Assembly: GCF_003003075.1 (NCBI RefSeq)
Contig: NZ_PVTX01000012.1
Location: 1 to 64,000, forward strand
Direction: 5' to 3'
Length of the DNA stretch: 64,000 nt
DNA from: Isoptericola halotolerans
Lineage (GTDB): Bacteria; Actinomycetota; Actinomycetes; Actinomycetales; Cellulomonadaceae
Below the pieces are notes generated by a model. That model did not search any database. It saw only the letters and a list, made by a program, of their open reading frames with translations, and was not told where the DNA came from. Position 1 is the first letter of the stretch. Every line of letters begins with the position of its first letter. This document shows positions 30,429 through 38,775 of this stretch, in pieces. A program made the translations under genes and the position numbers.

Positions 30429-31316
30429 TCAGCCCTTGTCCGGGCTCCCCTGGCCCGGGCCGCCCCGCCCCGGACCGTGGTCCCGACGCCGCAGGTAGCG
30501 CTCGAACTCGCGCGCGATCGCGTCGCCCGAGGCCTCCGGGAGCTCGGCCGTGTCCTTGGCCTCCTCGAGCTGCTGGACGTACTCCGAGATCTCGGCGTCC
30601 TCGCTGGCGAGCTCGTCGACGCCGTGCTGCCACGCCTCGGCGTCCTCGGGCAGCTCTCCGAGCGGGACCGGGGCGGCCAGCAGCTCCTCGACCCGTGCCA
30701 GGATCGCCAGGGTCGCCTTCGGTGACGGCGGGTTGGCGACGTAGTGCGGCACCGCCGCCCAGAGCGACACGGACTGGAACCCGCGCGCCGCCGACTCGTG
30801 CTGCAGCACCCCGACGATGCCGGTCGGGCCCTCGTACGTGCTCGGTTCGACGTCGAGCACCGCCTGCAGGCCCGGGCTCTCGGTGGTCGCCGTCAGCGGG
30901 ATGGGGCGCGTGTGCGGCACGTCCGCGAGGAGCGCGCCCAGGGTGACGACCGTCTGGACGTCGAGCTCCTCGGCGATGTCGAGCAGCTCGCGGCAGTACG
31001 ACCTCCAGCGGAACGAGGGTTCGATGCCGTGCACCAGCACGACCTGCCGGTCCGGCAGGTCGGCGACGGCGACCGTCGTCGTCGGCCACGTGACCTCACG
31101 GGTGCCGTCCGGCCCCGTCGTCACCATCGGGCGGTTCACCTGGAAGTCGTGGTACTCCTCCGGGTCCAGCTCTCGCAGCGGTGACGATCCCCACACCTCG
31201 GCGAGATGCTCCAGCGCGCCGGTCGCGGCGCTGCCGGCGTCGTTCCAGCCCTCGAAGGCAGCGATCATGACGGTCTGACGTGCGGCGTGGCGGCCGACCG
31301 GCTGCTCGGTGCTCAT
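30429..31316 (-). CDS. PAC2-family protein (proteasome assembly chaperone-like)
   Basis: A 295-residue protein of the PAC2 superfamily, which includes eukaryotic proteasome-assembly chaperones and archaeal/bacterial proteins of unclear role. The typical opening IAAFEGWNDAGSAATGALEH, the VVLVHGIEPSFRWRSYCREL strand-helix and TLGALLADVPHTRPIPLTAT are clear. The C-terminal third is helical and acidic, ending in a glycine-rich tail. It lies 4 kb upstream of arc, as a PAC2 gene also does near the mycobacterial proteasome and mshC region. A chaperone role for the 20S core is an attractive inference but not established. Its start is supported by a -10 box six bases upstream. Confidence 0.9.
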   Translation of the reverse strand: MSTEQPVGRHAARQTVMIAAFEGWNDAGSAATGALEHLAEVWGSSPLRELDPEEYHDFQVNRPMVTTGPDGTREVTWPTTTVAVADLPDRQVVLVHGIEPSFRWRSYCRELLDIAEELDVQTVVTLGALLADVPHTRPIPLTATTESPGLQAVLDVEPSTYEGPTGIVGVLQHESAARGFQSVSLWAAVPHYVANPPSPKATLAILARVEELLAAPVPLGELPEDAEAWQHGVDELASEDAEISEYVQQLEEAKDTAELPEASGDAIAREFERYLRRRDHGPGRGGPGQGSPDKG

Positions 31317-31322
31317 CTGGCA

Positions 31323-31328
31323 AGCCTA
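31323..31328 (-). promoter_or_regulatory. -10 box for leaderless PAC2 transcript
   Basis: On the minus strand TAGGCT (preceded by TGTA) ends six bases before ATG 31316. Confidence 0.6.
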
Positions 31329-31381
31329 TACAGGCATGCGACTGTGCCGGGGGCGGTATCCCCGGTCCCGGCGACCGTCCG

Positions 31382-31387
31382 TACGAT
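31382..31387 (+). promoter_or_regulatory. -10 box for leaderless HAD transcript
   Basis: TACGAT ends six bases before GTG 31394. It decides the start, since the open frame extends 114 bases further upstream through the PAC2 promoter. Confidence 0.6.
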
Positions 31388-31393
31388 GGTGCG

Positions 31394-32080
31394 GTGCCGC
31401 ATCCTGCCCCGCCCGCCACGCTGCCCGCCGCCGTCCTGTGGGACATGGACGGCACCCTCGTCGACACCGAGCCCTACTGGATCGCCGCCGAGCACGAGCT
31501 CGTCGCCGAGCACGGCGGGACGTGGACCCACGCCCAGGCCCTGCAGCTCGTCGGCAACCCGCTCGAGGTGTCGGCCGCCGTCCTGCGCGACGCGGGCGTC
31601 GACCTGCCCGTCGCGCAGATCGTCGAACGGCTGCTCACCCGGGTGACGGCGCAGGTGCGCGACGACGTGCCGTGGCGCCCCGGAGCGCGCGCGCTGCTCG
31701 ACGCGCTCGCCGCGGCCGACGTCCCGTGCGCCCTGGTCACGATGAGCTACACGGTGCTCGCGGAGGCGGTCACGGCGCACGTGCCGGGCGCCTTCGCGAC
31801 GCTCGTCACCGGCGACCAGGTCGCGCGCGGCAAGCCGGACCCGGAGCCCTACCTCGTGGCGGCCCGCCGGCTGGGCGTGCGACCGTCCGAGTGCGTGGCG
31901 ATCGAGGACTCCCCGACAGGCCTCACCTCCGCGCTGGCCGCAGGGGCACGCACCCTGGGGGTGGAGGCGGTGCTGCCGATCGAGGCCAGGGAGGGTCTCA
32001 GCCGGGCGGCGTCGCTGACGGACGTCGACCTCGCGTTCCTGCGGCGGATGGCGGCCGGCGAGGTGCTCGACCTCGTCTGA
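31394..32080 (+). CDS. HAD-superfamily phosphatase (beta-phosphoglucomutase-like)
   Basis: A 228-residue HAD hydrolase of the cap-C1 type. Motif I LWDMDGTLVDTEPYW (nucleophile and acid Asp), motif II LVTMSYT, motif III lysine in RGKPDPEPYL, and motif IV AIEDSPTGLTSALAAG are all intact. Members dephosphorylate sugar phosphates and other small metabolites, or act as beta-phosphoglucomutases; specificity cannot be read from sequence. It is divergent from the PAC2 gene with 77 bp between starts and converges with the RecB-like gene ten bases away. Confidence 0.92.
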   Translation: MPHPAPPATLPAAVLWDMDGTLVDTEPYWIAAEHELVAEHGGTWTHAQALQLVGNPLEVSAAVLRDAGVDLPVAQIVERLLTRVTAQVRDDVPWRPGARALLDALAAADVPCALVTMSYTVLAEAVTAHVPGAFATLVTGDQVARGKPDPEPYLVAARRLGVRPSECVAIEDSPTGLTSALAAGARTLGVEAVLPIEAREGLSRAASLTDVDLAFLRRMAAGEVLDLV

Positions 32081-32090
32081 CCGGTGGACC

Positions 32091-33005
32091 TCAGAGGTCC
32101 AGGCCGAGCCGCTGCCGCAGCGCACCCTCGGGGATCGGCGGCGGTGTGCCCCCGAACTCCGGGCACAGGTCCTGGTGGGCGCACCAGCCGCACAGCTTGC
32201 TGGGTCGTGGCACGAACTCGCCGCGCCGGGCCGCCGTCGTGATCGCGTCCCACACGCCGCGGATCTTGGTCTCGGTCACCTCGAGCTCACGCTCCTGCGG
32301 TTCCGCGCGGAGCACCTGCCCGTCGCCCAGGTAGACGAGCTGCAGCATCTTCGGCAGCACGCCGCGCTCGCGCCAGACCACCAGTCCGTAGAAGCGCATC
32401 TGGAAGAGGGCCTTGTTCTCGAACCCGGGCCGTGGCGACCGACCCGACTTGTAGTCGACCACCCGGATCGCACCGTTCGGCGCCACGTCGAGCCGGTCGA
32501 CGATCCCGCGCAGCAGGGGGCCGTCCTCCAGCTGGCTCTCGACGTACAGCTCGCGGGACTCGGGCTCCAGCCGGTTCGGGTCCTCGAGGGTGAAGTAGGT
32601 GCCGAGCAGCCGCCCCGCGCCGTCCAGCCAGGTCTCCAGCGGCTGGTCGGCCGCATCGCCGTCCGGCTGGAACAGACGGGCGTAGCGTGGCTCCGCCTCG
32701 ACGAGCCGGTCCCACTCGCCCGGCAGCAGGTCCAGGGCCGCCTCGCGCGTGCGCTCACCGAGGGGGGCGTCGTACAGGCGCTCGAGCACGGAGTGCACCA
32801 GCGTGCCCCGGGCAGCCGCGGACGAAGGGGGCTCCGGCAGCCGGTCGACGGCACGGAACCGGAACAGCAGCGGGCACTGCATGAAGTCGCTCGCCCGCGA
32901 GGGGGAGAGGGCGGGCGGACGGCTCCCGCGGGCTTCCGCCGGCTCGGCGGGGGAGGCCACGGCATCCGGGGTGAGGTCCGGGGTGAGGTCCGCCGTCGTC
33001 GTCAT
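32091..33005 (-). CDS. RecB-family exonuclease (PD-(D/E)XK, Fe-S type)
   Basis: A 304-residue nuclease of the Cas4/RecB-like family. The first cluster cysteine is in SDFMQCPLLFRFR. The nuclease core shows GTLVHSVLERLY, a metal aspartate in LRGIVDRLDV and the catalytic VVDYKSGRSPR (D-x-K). The last three cysteines are in CGWCAHQDLCPEFG, giving the four-cysteine Fe-S staple seen in AddB-like and Cas4-like nucleases. Such stand-alone proteins are widespread in actinobacteria near the proteasome genes and are presumed to act in DNA repair. No cas genes are present. ATG 33005 has a TAGGGT box seven bases upstream. Confidence 0.93.
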   Translation of the reverse strand: MTTTADLTPDLTPDAVASPAEPAEARGSRPPALSPSRASDFMQCPLLFRFRAVDRLPEPPSSAAARGTLVHSVLERLYDAPLGERTREAALDLLPGEWDRLVEAEPRYARLFQPDGDAADQPLETWLDGAGRLLGTYFTLEDPNRLEPESRELYVESQLEDGPLLRGIVDRLDVAPNGAIRVVDYKSGRSPRPGFENKALFQMRFYGLVVWRERGVLPKMLQLVYLGDGQVLRAEPQERELEVTETKIRGVWDAITTAARRGEFVPRPSKLCGWCAHQDLCPEFGGTPPPIPEGALRQRLGLDL

Positions 33006-33012
33006 GGCAGCC

Positions 33013-33018
33013 ACCCTA
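33013..33018 (-). promoter_or_regulatory. -10 box for leaderless RecB-like transcript
   Basis: On the minus strand TAGGGT ends seven bases before ATG 33005. Confidence 0.55.
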
Positions 33019-33065
33019 CGACCGGCCCCCGACACCGGTGCCGCGCCGTCCACAGGCCGCACCGA

Positions 33066-33071
33066 TAGCCT
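33066..33071 (+). promoter_or_regulatory. -10 box for leaderless M50 protease transcript
   Basis: TAGCCT ends six bases before GTG 33078; no Shine-Dalgarno is present. With 33013-33018 it makes a divergent leaderless pair 73 bp between starts. Confidence 0.6.
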
Positions 33072-33077
33072 GAGCCG

Positions 33078-34208
33078 GTGCCTCCCCGTACCTCCGGCTG
33101 GCGGATCGGCCGCGTCGCCGGCGCACCCGTGCTCGTGACACCGTCGTGGTTCCTCGCCGCCGTCGTCCTGACCGTCCTCTTCGCTCCGACGTTTCGTTCG
33201 CTCGTGCCCGGCGTGGGTACCGCGGGGGTGATCTTCGTCTCCTTCGCGTTCGTCCTGCTGCTGTTCTCTTCGGTGTTCTGCCACGAGGTCGCCCACGCCC
33301 TGGTGGCGCGTTCCCGCGGTCACCAGGTCGATGAGCTTGCCCTGACACTGTGGGGCGGTCATACCGCCTATTCCGGAGTCGTGCGACGGCCACTAGACAG
33401 CGCTCTAGTCGCCGTCGTCGGCCCGCTGACGAACCTGGCGCTCGCTGCGGTCTTCTGGATCGCCTTCCAAGCTCAGCCATCTTCGCCGGTGGCGGCAGGG
33501 TTGCTGGTGGCAGGTGCACTGTCGAACGGCTTCGTCGGGGCGTTCAACCTCCTTCCCGGGCTCCCGCTCGACGGCGGGCAGATCCTCGAGTCCGCCGTCT
33601 GGGCGGCGACCGGCTCGCGGACCCGCGGCACCGTCGTCGCCGGCTGGGTGGGCCGTGCGGTCGGCGTGGGCGTGGTCGTCTGGGCACTCCTGTGGCCTCT
33701 GACGTCCGGGAGCCGGCCCGACTGGATCATGGTCATGTGGGCGGCGCTCATCGGTGCGTTCCTCTGGTCCGGTGCCACTGACGCCATGCGCGTCGGGCGG
33801 CGGCGCGAGGCGCTCGCGGGCCTCACCGTGCGGTCCCTGGCCATGCCCGCCGTCGTCGTGGCGCAGGGTTCGGGCGCGGCGGACGTCGGCCGTGCGGCCG
33901 CGGGCCGGCCCGACGTCGTCGTCGTGGTGGTCGACGGCGCGCAGGCACCGGTCGGCTGGGTGGACCCCCGCGCGGTGGCCGCGATCCCGGCCGAGCAGCT
34001 CGCGGTCACGAGCGTGGACGCGACCGTCGTGCCGTTCCCGCCGGGCTCCGCCGTCGAGGCGGGCGCTGCCGGCCCCGAGCTGCTCCAGCACCTCGCCGGC
34101 ACCTCCGGCGGGGCGAGGCTGGTCCCCGTGGTCGACGGCGGCCGGGTCACCGGTGTGCTGGACGTCGCCCGGGTGGCCGCGGCGGTACGTCCTGGCGGTC
34201 GTCAGTAG
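33078..34208 (+). CDS. Site-2-protease-like M50 metallopeptidase with C-terminal CBS-like region
   Basis: A 376-residue intramembrane protease. The zinc motif is SVFCHEVAHALVA (HExxH) in the third helix, and the third ligand is in NLLPGLPLDGGQILES, the family's N-x-x-P-x-x-x-x-DG motif. About six helices are followed by a soluble region with two stretches (VRSLAMPAVVVAQGSGAADV, GARLVPVVDGGRVTGVLDVA) that look like a CBS pair. Members cut transmembrane anti-sigma factors or other single-span proteins. This Rv-type gene sits directly before trmI and arc, as in other actinobacteria. Its stop TAG is part of the trmI -10 box. Confidence 0.93.
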   Translation: MPPRTSGWRIGRVAGAPVLVTPSWFLAAVVLTVLFAPTFRSLVPGVGTAGVIFVSFAFVLLLFSSVFCHEVAHALVARSRGHQVDELALTLWGGHTAYSGVVRRPLDSALVAVVGPLTNLALAAVFWIAFQAQPSSPVAAGLLVAGALSNGFVGAFNLLPGLPLDGGQILESAVWAATGSRTRGTVVAGWVGRAVGVGVVVWALLWPLTSGSRPDWIMVMWAALIGAFLWSGATDAMRVGRRREALAGLTVRSLAMPAVVVAQGSGAADVGRAAAGRPDVVVVVVDGAQAPVGWVDPRAVAAIPAEQLAVTSVDATVVPFPPGSAVEAGAAGPELLQHLAGTSGGARLVPVVDGGRVTGVLDVARVAAAVRPGGRQ

Positions 34209-34211
34209 ACT
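34206..34211 (+). promoter_or_regulatory. -10 box for leaderless trmI transcript
   Basis: TAGACT begins with the stop codon of the M50 gene and ends eight bases before GTG 34220. Confidence 0.55.
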
Positions 34212-34219
34212 CGACCCTC

Positions 34220-35203
34220 GTGACTTCTTCTGCCGCCACCGGTGCCGACGAGCGGCGTGGACCGCTGCACGTCGGCGACAAGGTCCAGCTCACCGACCCC
34301 AAGGGCCGGATGCACACGATCACGCTCGCCGAGGGAGCGACGTTCCACACCCACAAGGGCTACTTCCGCCACGAGGACCTCATCGGCCGGCCGGAGGGCT
34401 GGGTGGTGACCAACACCGCCGGGATCGAGTACCTCGCGCTGCGCCCGCTGCTCAGCGACTACGTGCTCTCGATGCCTCGCGGCGCCGCCGTGGTCTACCC
34501 CAAGGACGCGGGCCAGATCGTCCAGATGGCGGACATCTTCCCCGGCGCGCGCGTCGTCGAGGCCGGTGTCGGCTCGGGCGCGCTGACGCTGTCGCTGCTG
34601 CGGGCCGTCGGGGACGCGGGCGAGCTGCACTCGATCGAGCGGCGGGAGGACTTCGCCGCGATCGCCCGCGGCAACGTCGAGACCTTCTTCGGCGGCGAGC
34701 ACCCTGCCTGGCAGCTGCACGTGGGCGACCTCGCCGACCGGGTCGCCGACGTCGTCGAGCCCGGCACCGTCGACCGCGTGGTGCTCGACATGCTCGCCCC
34801 CTGGGAGAACGTCGACCCGGTGGCGCGAGCCCTCGCGCCGGGTGGCGTCCTGGTCTGCTACGTCGCCACGGCCACGCAGCTGTCCCGGACCGCGGAGGAC
34901 CTGCGGGCGGACGGCCGGTTCGCCGAACCGACGGCGTGGGAGTCGATGGTGCGCGGATGGCACCTCGAAGGGCTCGCCGTGCGGCCGCAGCACCGCATGA
35001 TCGGTCACACGGGGTTCCTCCTCACCGCCCGGCGCCTGGCCGACGGGGTCGAGCCGCCCGAGCGCAAGCGTCGGCCTGCCAAGGGGTCCTACCCGGGCAC
35101 CACCGACGCCGAGTGGACCGAGTCCGACCTCGGCGAGCGGCCCGTCTCCGACAAGAAGGCGCGGCGTGTCCGGCGGGAGGTCGGGCAGGCGCCCGAGGAG
35201 TGA
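34220..35203 (+). CDS. trmI: tRNA (adenine-N1-)-methyltransferase TrmI
   Basis: A 327-residue SAM-dependent enzyme that methylates N1 of adenine 58 in the T-loop of tRNAs. The N-terminal beta domain (GDKVQLTDPKGRMHTITL, THKGYFRHEDLIGRPEG) is followed by the Rossmann fold with VVEAGVGSGALTLSLLRAVG (SAM site), the acidic loop HSIERREDF, and VVLDMLAPWENV carrying the catalytic aspartate. The tetrameric TrmI family is clear, close to Mycobacterium Rv2118c, which is also next to the proteasome genes. The last 45 residues are a charged, lysine-rich tail beyond the catalytic domain. Confidence 0.95.
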   Translation: MTSSAATGADERRGPLHVGDKVQLTDPKGRMHTITLAEGATFHTHKGYFRHEDLIGRPEGWVVTNTAGIEYLALRPLLSDYVLSMPRGAAVVYPKDAGQIVQMADIFPGARVVEAGVGSGALTLSLLRAVGDAGELHSIERREDFAAIARGNVETFFGGEHPAWQLHVGDLADRVADVVEPGTVDRVVLDMLAPWENVDPVARALAPGGVLVCYVATATQLSRTAEDLRADGRFAEPTAWESMVRGWHLEGLAVRPQHRMIGHTGFLLTARRLADGVEPPERKRRPAKGSYPGTTDAEWTESDLGERPVSDKKARRVRREVGQAPEE

Positions 35204-35232
35204 CCCGCCGCCCTGCACGGACGGCCCGTCGT

Positions 35233-35268
35233 GTCACGGTGCGGTCACAGCCGGGTCACAAGAGGTCA
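35233..35268 (+). repeat. Four GTCA repeats phased by one helical turn upstream of arc
   Basis: GTCA occurs at 35233, 35244, 35255 and 35265, mostly within GGTCAC or GGTCACA, spaced 11, 11 and 10 bp. The array lies 62-97 bp upstream of the probable arc -10 box. Such same-face direct repeats usually bind an activator cooperatively. Confidence 0.45.
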
Positions 35269-35329
35269 GGATCGTGTGAACACGGCGACCGGTCCGTGAA
35301 ATGACCGGCGAGATCGGGGTGTTGACCCT

Positions 35330-35335
35330 TAGTGT
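35330..35335 (+). promoter_or_regulatory. Candidate -10 box for arc
   Basis: TAGTGT, the same hexamer used in front of dop, would start a leader of about 60 bases ending in gagagggg six bases before ATG 35402. The nearby TTGACC (35322-35327) is too close to serve as its -35. Confidence 0.4.
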
Positions 35336-35401
35336 GCTGTGTCTCGGGGGTTCCTCCTCGCCGGTGGAGGCCACCGCCCGGGGCGCACGAGAGGGGATGC
35401 G

Positions 35402-37054
35402 ATGACCGACCACCCTGTCCGCCCGGAGTCCGACCGGCCCGCGCCGTCGGGCCGAGACGCGCAGCTGGCCCTGCTCGCGGCCAAGAACGAGCGGCTCGCC
35501 GAAGCCCTGCGCGCGGCGCGCGAGCAGATCGTCGAGCTGAAGAAGCAGATCGACGACCTGGCGAAGCCGCCCGGCACGTACGCCACCTTCCTCGGGGGGC
35601 ACGACGACGGATCGGTCGACGTGATCTCCTCCGGGCGCAAGATGCACCTGCAGACCAGTCCCGGCCTCGATCTCGGCGACCTGGCCCCGGGCCAGGAGGT
35701 CAAGCTCAACGAGGCCATGACGGTCGTCGCGGCCGGCGGGTACGAACGCATCGGGGAGCTGGTGACCGTCAAGGAGGTCCTGGACGACGAGCGGGTCCTG
35801 GTCGTGGGCCGCGCCGACGAGGAACGGGTCGTCCGCCTCGCCGGGTCGGTCCTCGGAAAGCCCCTGCGGGTGGGCGACGCCCTGACCGTCGACATGCGCA
35901 GCGGCTTCGTGTTCGAGGTCGTGCCCAAGTCGGAGGTCGAGGAGCTGGTCCTCGAGGAGGTCCCGGACATCGCCTACGAGGACATCGGGGGCCTCGGTCC
36001 GCAGATCGAGCAGATCCGCGACGCGGTCGAGCTGCCGTTCTCCCACCCCGACCTGTTCCGCGAGCACGGCCTGCGGCCCCCGAAGGGTGTGCTGCTCTAC
36101 GGCCCGCCCGGCTGCGGCAAGACCCTCATCGCCAAGGCGGTCGCCTCGTCCCTCGCGAAGATGGTCGCGGAGAAGCGTGGCGGGGACCCGTCCGCGAAGA
36201 GCTTCTTCCTCAACGTCAAGGGACCGGAGCTGCTCAACAAGTACGTCGGGGAGACGGAGCGGCACATCCGCCTGATCTTCGCCCGGGCCCGGGAGAAGGC
36301 CACGCAGGGCATGCCGGTCGTCGTGTTCTTCGACGAGATGGAGTCGCTGTTCCGCACGCGCGGCACCGGGCTGTCGTCCGACGTCGAGACCACGATCGTG
36401 CCGCAGCTCCTGGCGGAGATCGACGGGGTCGAGCGGCTGGACAACGTCATCGTGATCGGCGCGTCGAACCGGGAGGACATGATCGACCCGGCGATCCTGC
36501 GCCCCGGTCGCCTGGACGTGAAGATCAAGATCGAGCGGCCCGACGCCGAGGGGGCCACCGAGATCTTCGGCAAGTACCTCACGGCGGACCTGCCGATCAA
36601 CGACGACGACGTCGCCGAGCACGGTGGCGACCGTCGTCTGGCGGTCGAGGCGATGATCCGCTCCGTCGTCGAGCGGATGTACTCCGAGGACGAGGAGAAC
36701 CAGTTCCTCGAGGTCACCTACGCCAGCGGCGACAAGGAGGTCCTCTACTTCAAGGACTTCAACTCCGGGGCGATGATCGAGAACGTCGTCGACCGGGCGA
36801 AGAAGTCCGCGATCAAGGACCTGCTCGCCACCGGCAAGCGCGGCATCCGGGTGGAGCACCTGCTGTCCGCGTGCGTGGACGAGTTCCACGAGAACGAGGA
36901 CCTGCCCAACACCACCAACCCGGACGACTGGGCCCGCATCAGCGGCAAGAAGGGCGAGCGGATCGTGTTCATCCGCACGATCGTCACCAAGAAGGGCGAG
37001 AGCGCCGCATCGCGCACCATCGACACGGTGAGCTCGACGGGTCAGTACCTCTAG
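35402..37054 (+). CDS. arc: Proteasomal ATPase ARC/Mpa
   Basis: A 550-residue hexameric unfoldase that recognises pupylated proteins and feeds them to the 20S core. Residues 20-56 form the coiled coil that binds Pup. Two OB domains follow (about 57-175), then the AAA+ module with Walker A GPPGCGKT (234-241), Walker [10 protein letters not shown] and the arginine-finger region [14 protein letters not shown]. The C-terminus is STGQYL, with the penultimate tyrosine needed to dock on the PrcA ring. ATG 35402 gives the normal family length. It is the first gene of the proteasome locus, but its expected neighbour dop is separated by an oppositely oriented phosphatase gene. Confidence 0.97.
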   Translation: MTDHPVRPESDRPAPSGRDAQLALLAAKNERLAEALRAAREQIVELKKQIDDLAKPPGTYATFLGGHDDGSVDVISSGRKMHLQTSPGLDLGDLAPGQEVKLNEAMTVVAAGGYERIGELVTVKEVLDDERVLVVGRADEERVVRLAGSVLGKPLRVGDALTVDMRSGFVFEVVPKSEVEELVLEEVPDIAYEDIGGLGPQIEQIRDAVELPFSHPDLFREHGLRPPKGVLLYGPPGCGKTLIAKAVASSLAKMVAEKRGGDPSAKSFFLNVKGPELLNKYVGETERHIRLIFARAREKATQGMPVVVFFDEMESLFRTRGTGLSSDVETTIVPQLLAEIDGVERLDNVIVIGASNREDMIDPAILRPGRLDVKIKIERPDAEGATEIFGKYLTADLPINDDDVAEHGGDRRLAVEAMIRSVVERMYSEDEENQFLEVTYASGDKEVLYFKDFNSGAMIENVVDRAKKSAIKDLLATGKRGIRVEHLLSACVDEFHENEDLPNTTNPDDWARISGKKGERIVFIRTIVTKKGESAASRTIDTVSSTGQYL

Positions 37055-37069
37055 ACCTCTAGGCGGGGC

Positions 37070-38659
37070 TCAGGGCACCCGGTAGAGCACGATGGCGACG
37101 TCGTCCCGGGCCGCGTCGGGCAGCACGTCGCTCAGAAGCCGGTCCGGGACCTCGTCGAGCGTGGCGTCCGCACAGGCCGTGGCGGCCGCCCGGGCCAGTC
37201 GCTCGAGCCCGGCGGTGAGCACCTCGCCGCGCCGCTCGACGAGCCCGTCGGTGTACAGCAGGACGGTGTCCCCGGCGGCCAACGGCTCGGTGTGCTCGGG
37301 GCGGCGCTCGGTGGTCACCGCCAGGGGCGTGCCGCGTGCCCGGTCCAGCCACCGGGTGCCACCGTCCGCCCCGACGACGAGTGCGGGCGGGTGGCCCGCG
37401 CTGGAGTAGACGAGCGTGCGGGCCACGGGGTCGACGACGCCGCAGAACACCGTGGCGAACTCGGAGCCGGGCACCGTGCGGGCGAACACGTCGAGCATCT
37501 CCAGCGTCCGGGCGGGCCCCGCACCGTCGAGCATCACGGCCCGGCCCGCGCTGCTGAGCCGGCCCATGCGGGCCGCCGCCTCGACGCCGTGCCCGACGCA
37601 GTCGCCGACGACGAGCCCGGACGTCGCGTCCGGACCGGACACCACGTCGAACCAGTCACCCCCGACGGAGAGGGAGTCGTCGGCCGGACGGTAGCGCGTG
37701 CACCACAGCGGGGACCGCGGCGGGGCGGGCACCATGGCGTCCTGGAGGGCGTCGCTCACGGTGCGGGCACGCGTGATCTCGTCGCGGTGCTCCTCGGCCT
37801 CGGCGAGCGCCGTGCCGGTCGTCCTGGCCAACAGCTCGAGGAAGGAACGCTGGACGTCGTCCAGGGGGCGCCGGCGATTGCCGCCGAGCACCAGCGCCCC
37901 GAGCGGGGAGCGCCCGCGCCGCGCCCCGAGCGGCACCACGAGCGTGCCGTCGCGCCAGGACACCGCACCGCCGCGCCGCGCCGCGGCGACGTCGTCGGCG
38001 TGGGCAGCGTCGTCGCCACCTGTCGAGGCGACGCGGTCCGGGCCCAGGTAGAGGTGGGCGTACCCGATGTCCTCGCTCGCCGCCAGGACGTCCATCGCCG
38101 CCTCGGCGACCTCCCGGAGGTCGCCACGCCGACCGTGCAGTGCGGTGGACAGCAGACCGAGCGTCCCGAGCCGTCGCTGGTTGACGACCTGGTCCGTGGT
38201 CTCGGTGGCGATGTCCATGACGCCGCGCACCGTGCCGTCGTCGTCGCGCAGCGGGCTGTAGGAGAAGGTGAAGCGCGTCTCCTCCAGGAAGCCCGACCTG
38301 TTCATCCAGAGCAGCATGTCCACGTTCCAGGTGGGCTCGCCGCTGGTGAGGACCTCGGTGAACAGGGGGCCGATGTCGTCCCAGATCTGGCCCCACAGCG
38401 TGGCCGCCGGTGACCCCATCGCCCGCGGATGGAGGTCGGACCCCAGCATGGCCCGGTAGCCGTCGTTGTAGATCATGGTGAGGTCCGGGCCCCAGGTGAC
38501 CAGCACCGCGAAGCGGGTGCTGAAGCAGAGCTCCACGGCCGAGCGCAGGCCCGCCGGCCATCCCGAGGGATCGCCCAGGGACGTGCTCGCCCAGTCGGTG
38601 GCACGCGCGACGGCGCCGCAGCCGCTGTTCGGCACGGCCGCCTCGAACCAGTCGCTCAC
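37070..38659 (-). CDS. PAS-GAF-PP2C (SpoIIE-type) serine phosphatase
   Basis: A 529-residue cytosolic signalling phosphatase. An N-terminal PAS domain (about 45-165, with FAVLVTWGPDLTMIYNDGYR) is followed by a GAF domain (about 180-300). The C-terminal PP2C_SIG domain contains SVGGDWFDVV, GDCVGHGVEAAARMG (metal Asp), SSAGHPPAL, LLYTDGLVERR and DDVAIVLYR (metal Asp). Such proteins usually dephosphorylate anti-sigma-factor antagonists in general-stress partner switches. GTG 38659 has TAGGCT six bases upstream. The gene is inverted between arc and dop: it converges with arc (15 bp between stops) and diverges from dop (116 bp between starts). Confidence 0.93.
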   Translation of the reverse strand: MSDWFEAAVPNSGCGAVARATDWASTSLGDPSGWPAGLRSAVELCFSTRFAVLVTWGPDLTMIYNDGYRAMLGSDLHPRAMGSPAATLWGQIWDDIGPLFTEVLTSGEPTWNVDMLLWMNRSGFLEETRFTFSYSPLRDDDGTVRGVMDIATETTDQVVNQRRLGTLGLLSTALHGRRGDLREVAEAAMDVLAASEDIGYAHLYLGPDRVASTGGDDAAHADDVAAARRGGAVSWRDGTLVVPLGARRGRSPLGALVLGGNRRRPLDDVQRSFLELLARTTGTALAEAEEHRDEITRARTVSDALQDAMVPAPPRSPLWCTRYRPADDSLSVGGDWFDVVSGPDATSGLVVGDCVGHGVEAAARMGRLSSAGRAVMLDGAGPARTLEMLDVFARTVPGSEFATVFCGVVDPVARTLVYSSAGHPPALVVGADGGTRWLDRARGTPLAVTTERRPEHTEPLAAGDTVLLYTDGLVERRGEVLTAGLERLARAAATACADATLDEVPDRLLSDVLPDAARDDVAIVLYRVP

Positions 38660-38665
38660 GGGCCC

Positions 38666-38671
38666 AGCCTA
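38666..38671 (-). promoter_or_regulatory. -10 box for leaderless PP2C transcript
   Basis: On the minus strand TAGGCT ends six bases before GTG 38659. Confidence 0.6.
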
Positions 38672-38762
38672 GATCCAACCCGTCCCACGCCCCCGCCCGA
38701 CCGGTCCGGGTGGGCCCCGTCTCCCTGGGTGGCCTGCGGCGTGCCCGTCGCCGCCGGACGCA

Positions 38763-38768
38763 TAGTGT
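38763..38768 (+). promoter_or_regulatory. -10 box for leaderless dop transcript
   Basis: TAGTGT ends seven bases before GTG 38776. It gives dop its own promoter, as expected if the phosphatase gene has uncoupled it from arc, and rules out the longer frame from 38710. Confidence 0.6.
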
Positions 38769-38775
38769 GGGCGAC

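Noticed and set aside
32091-33005. RecB-like nuclease as Cas4 of a CRISPR system
   Set aside because: It has the same Fe-S nuclease fold but no cas genes or array nearby, and this stand-alone gene is typical of the mshC-arc region in actinobacteria.
35322-35327. TTGACC as -35 box of arc
   Set aside because: It is only two bases from the TAGTGT hexamer and no acceptable -10 lies 16-18 bases downstream, so it was not called.
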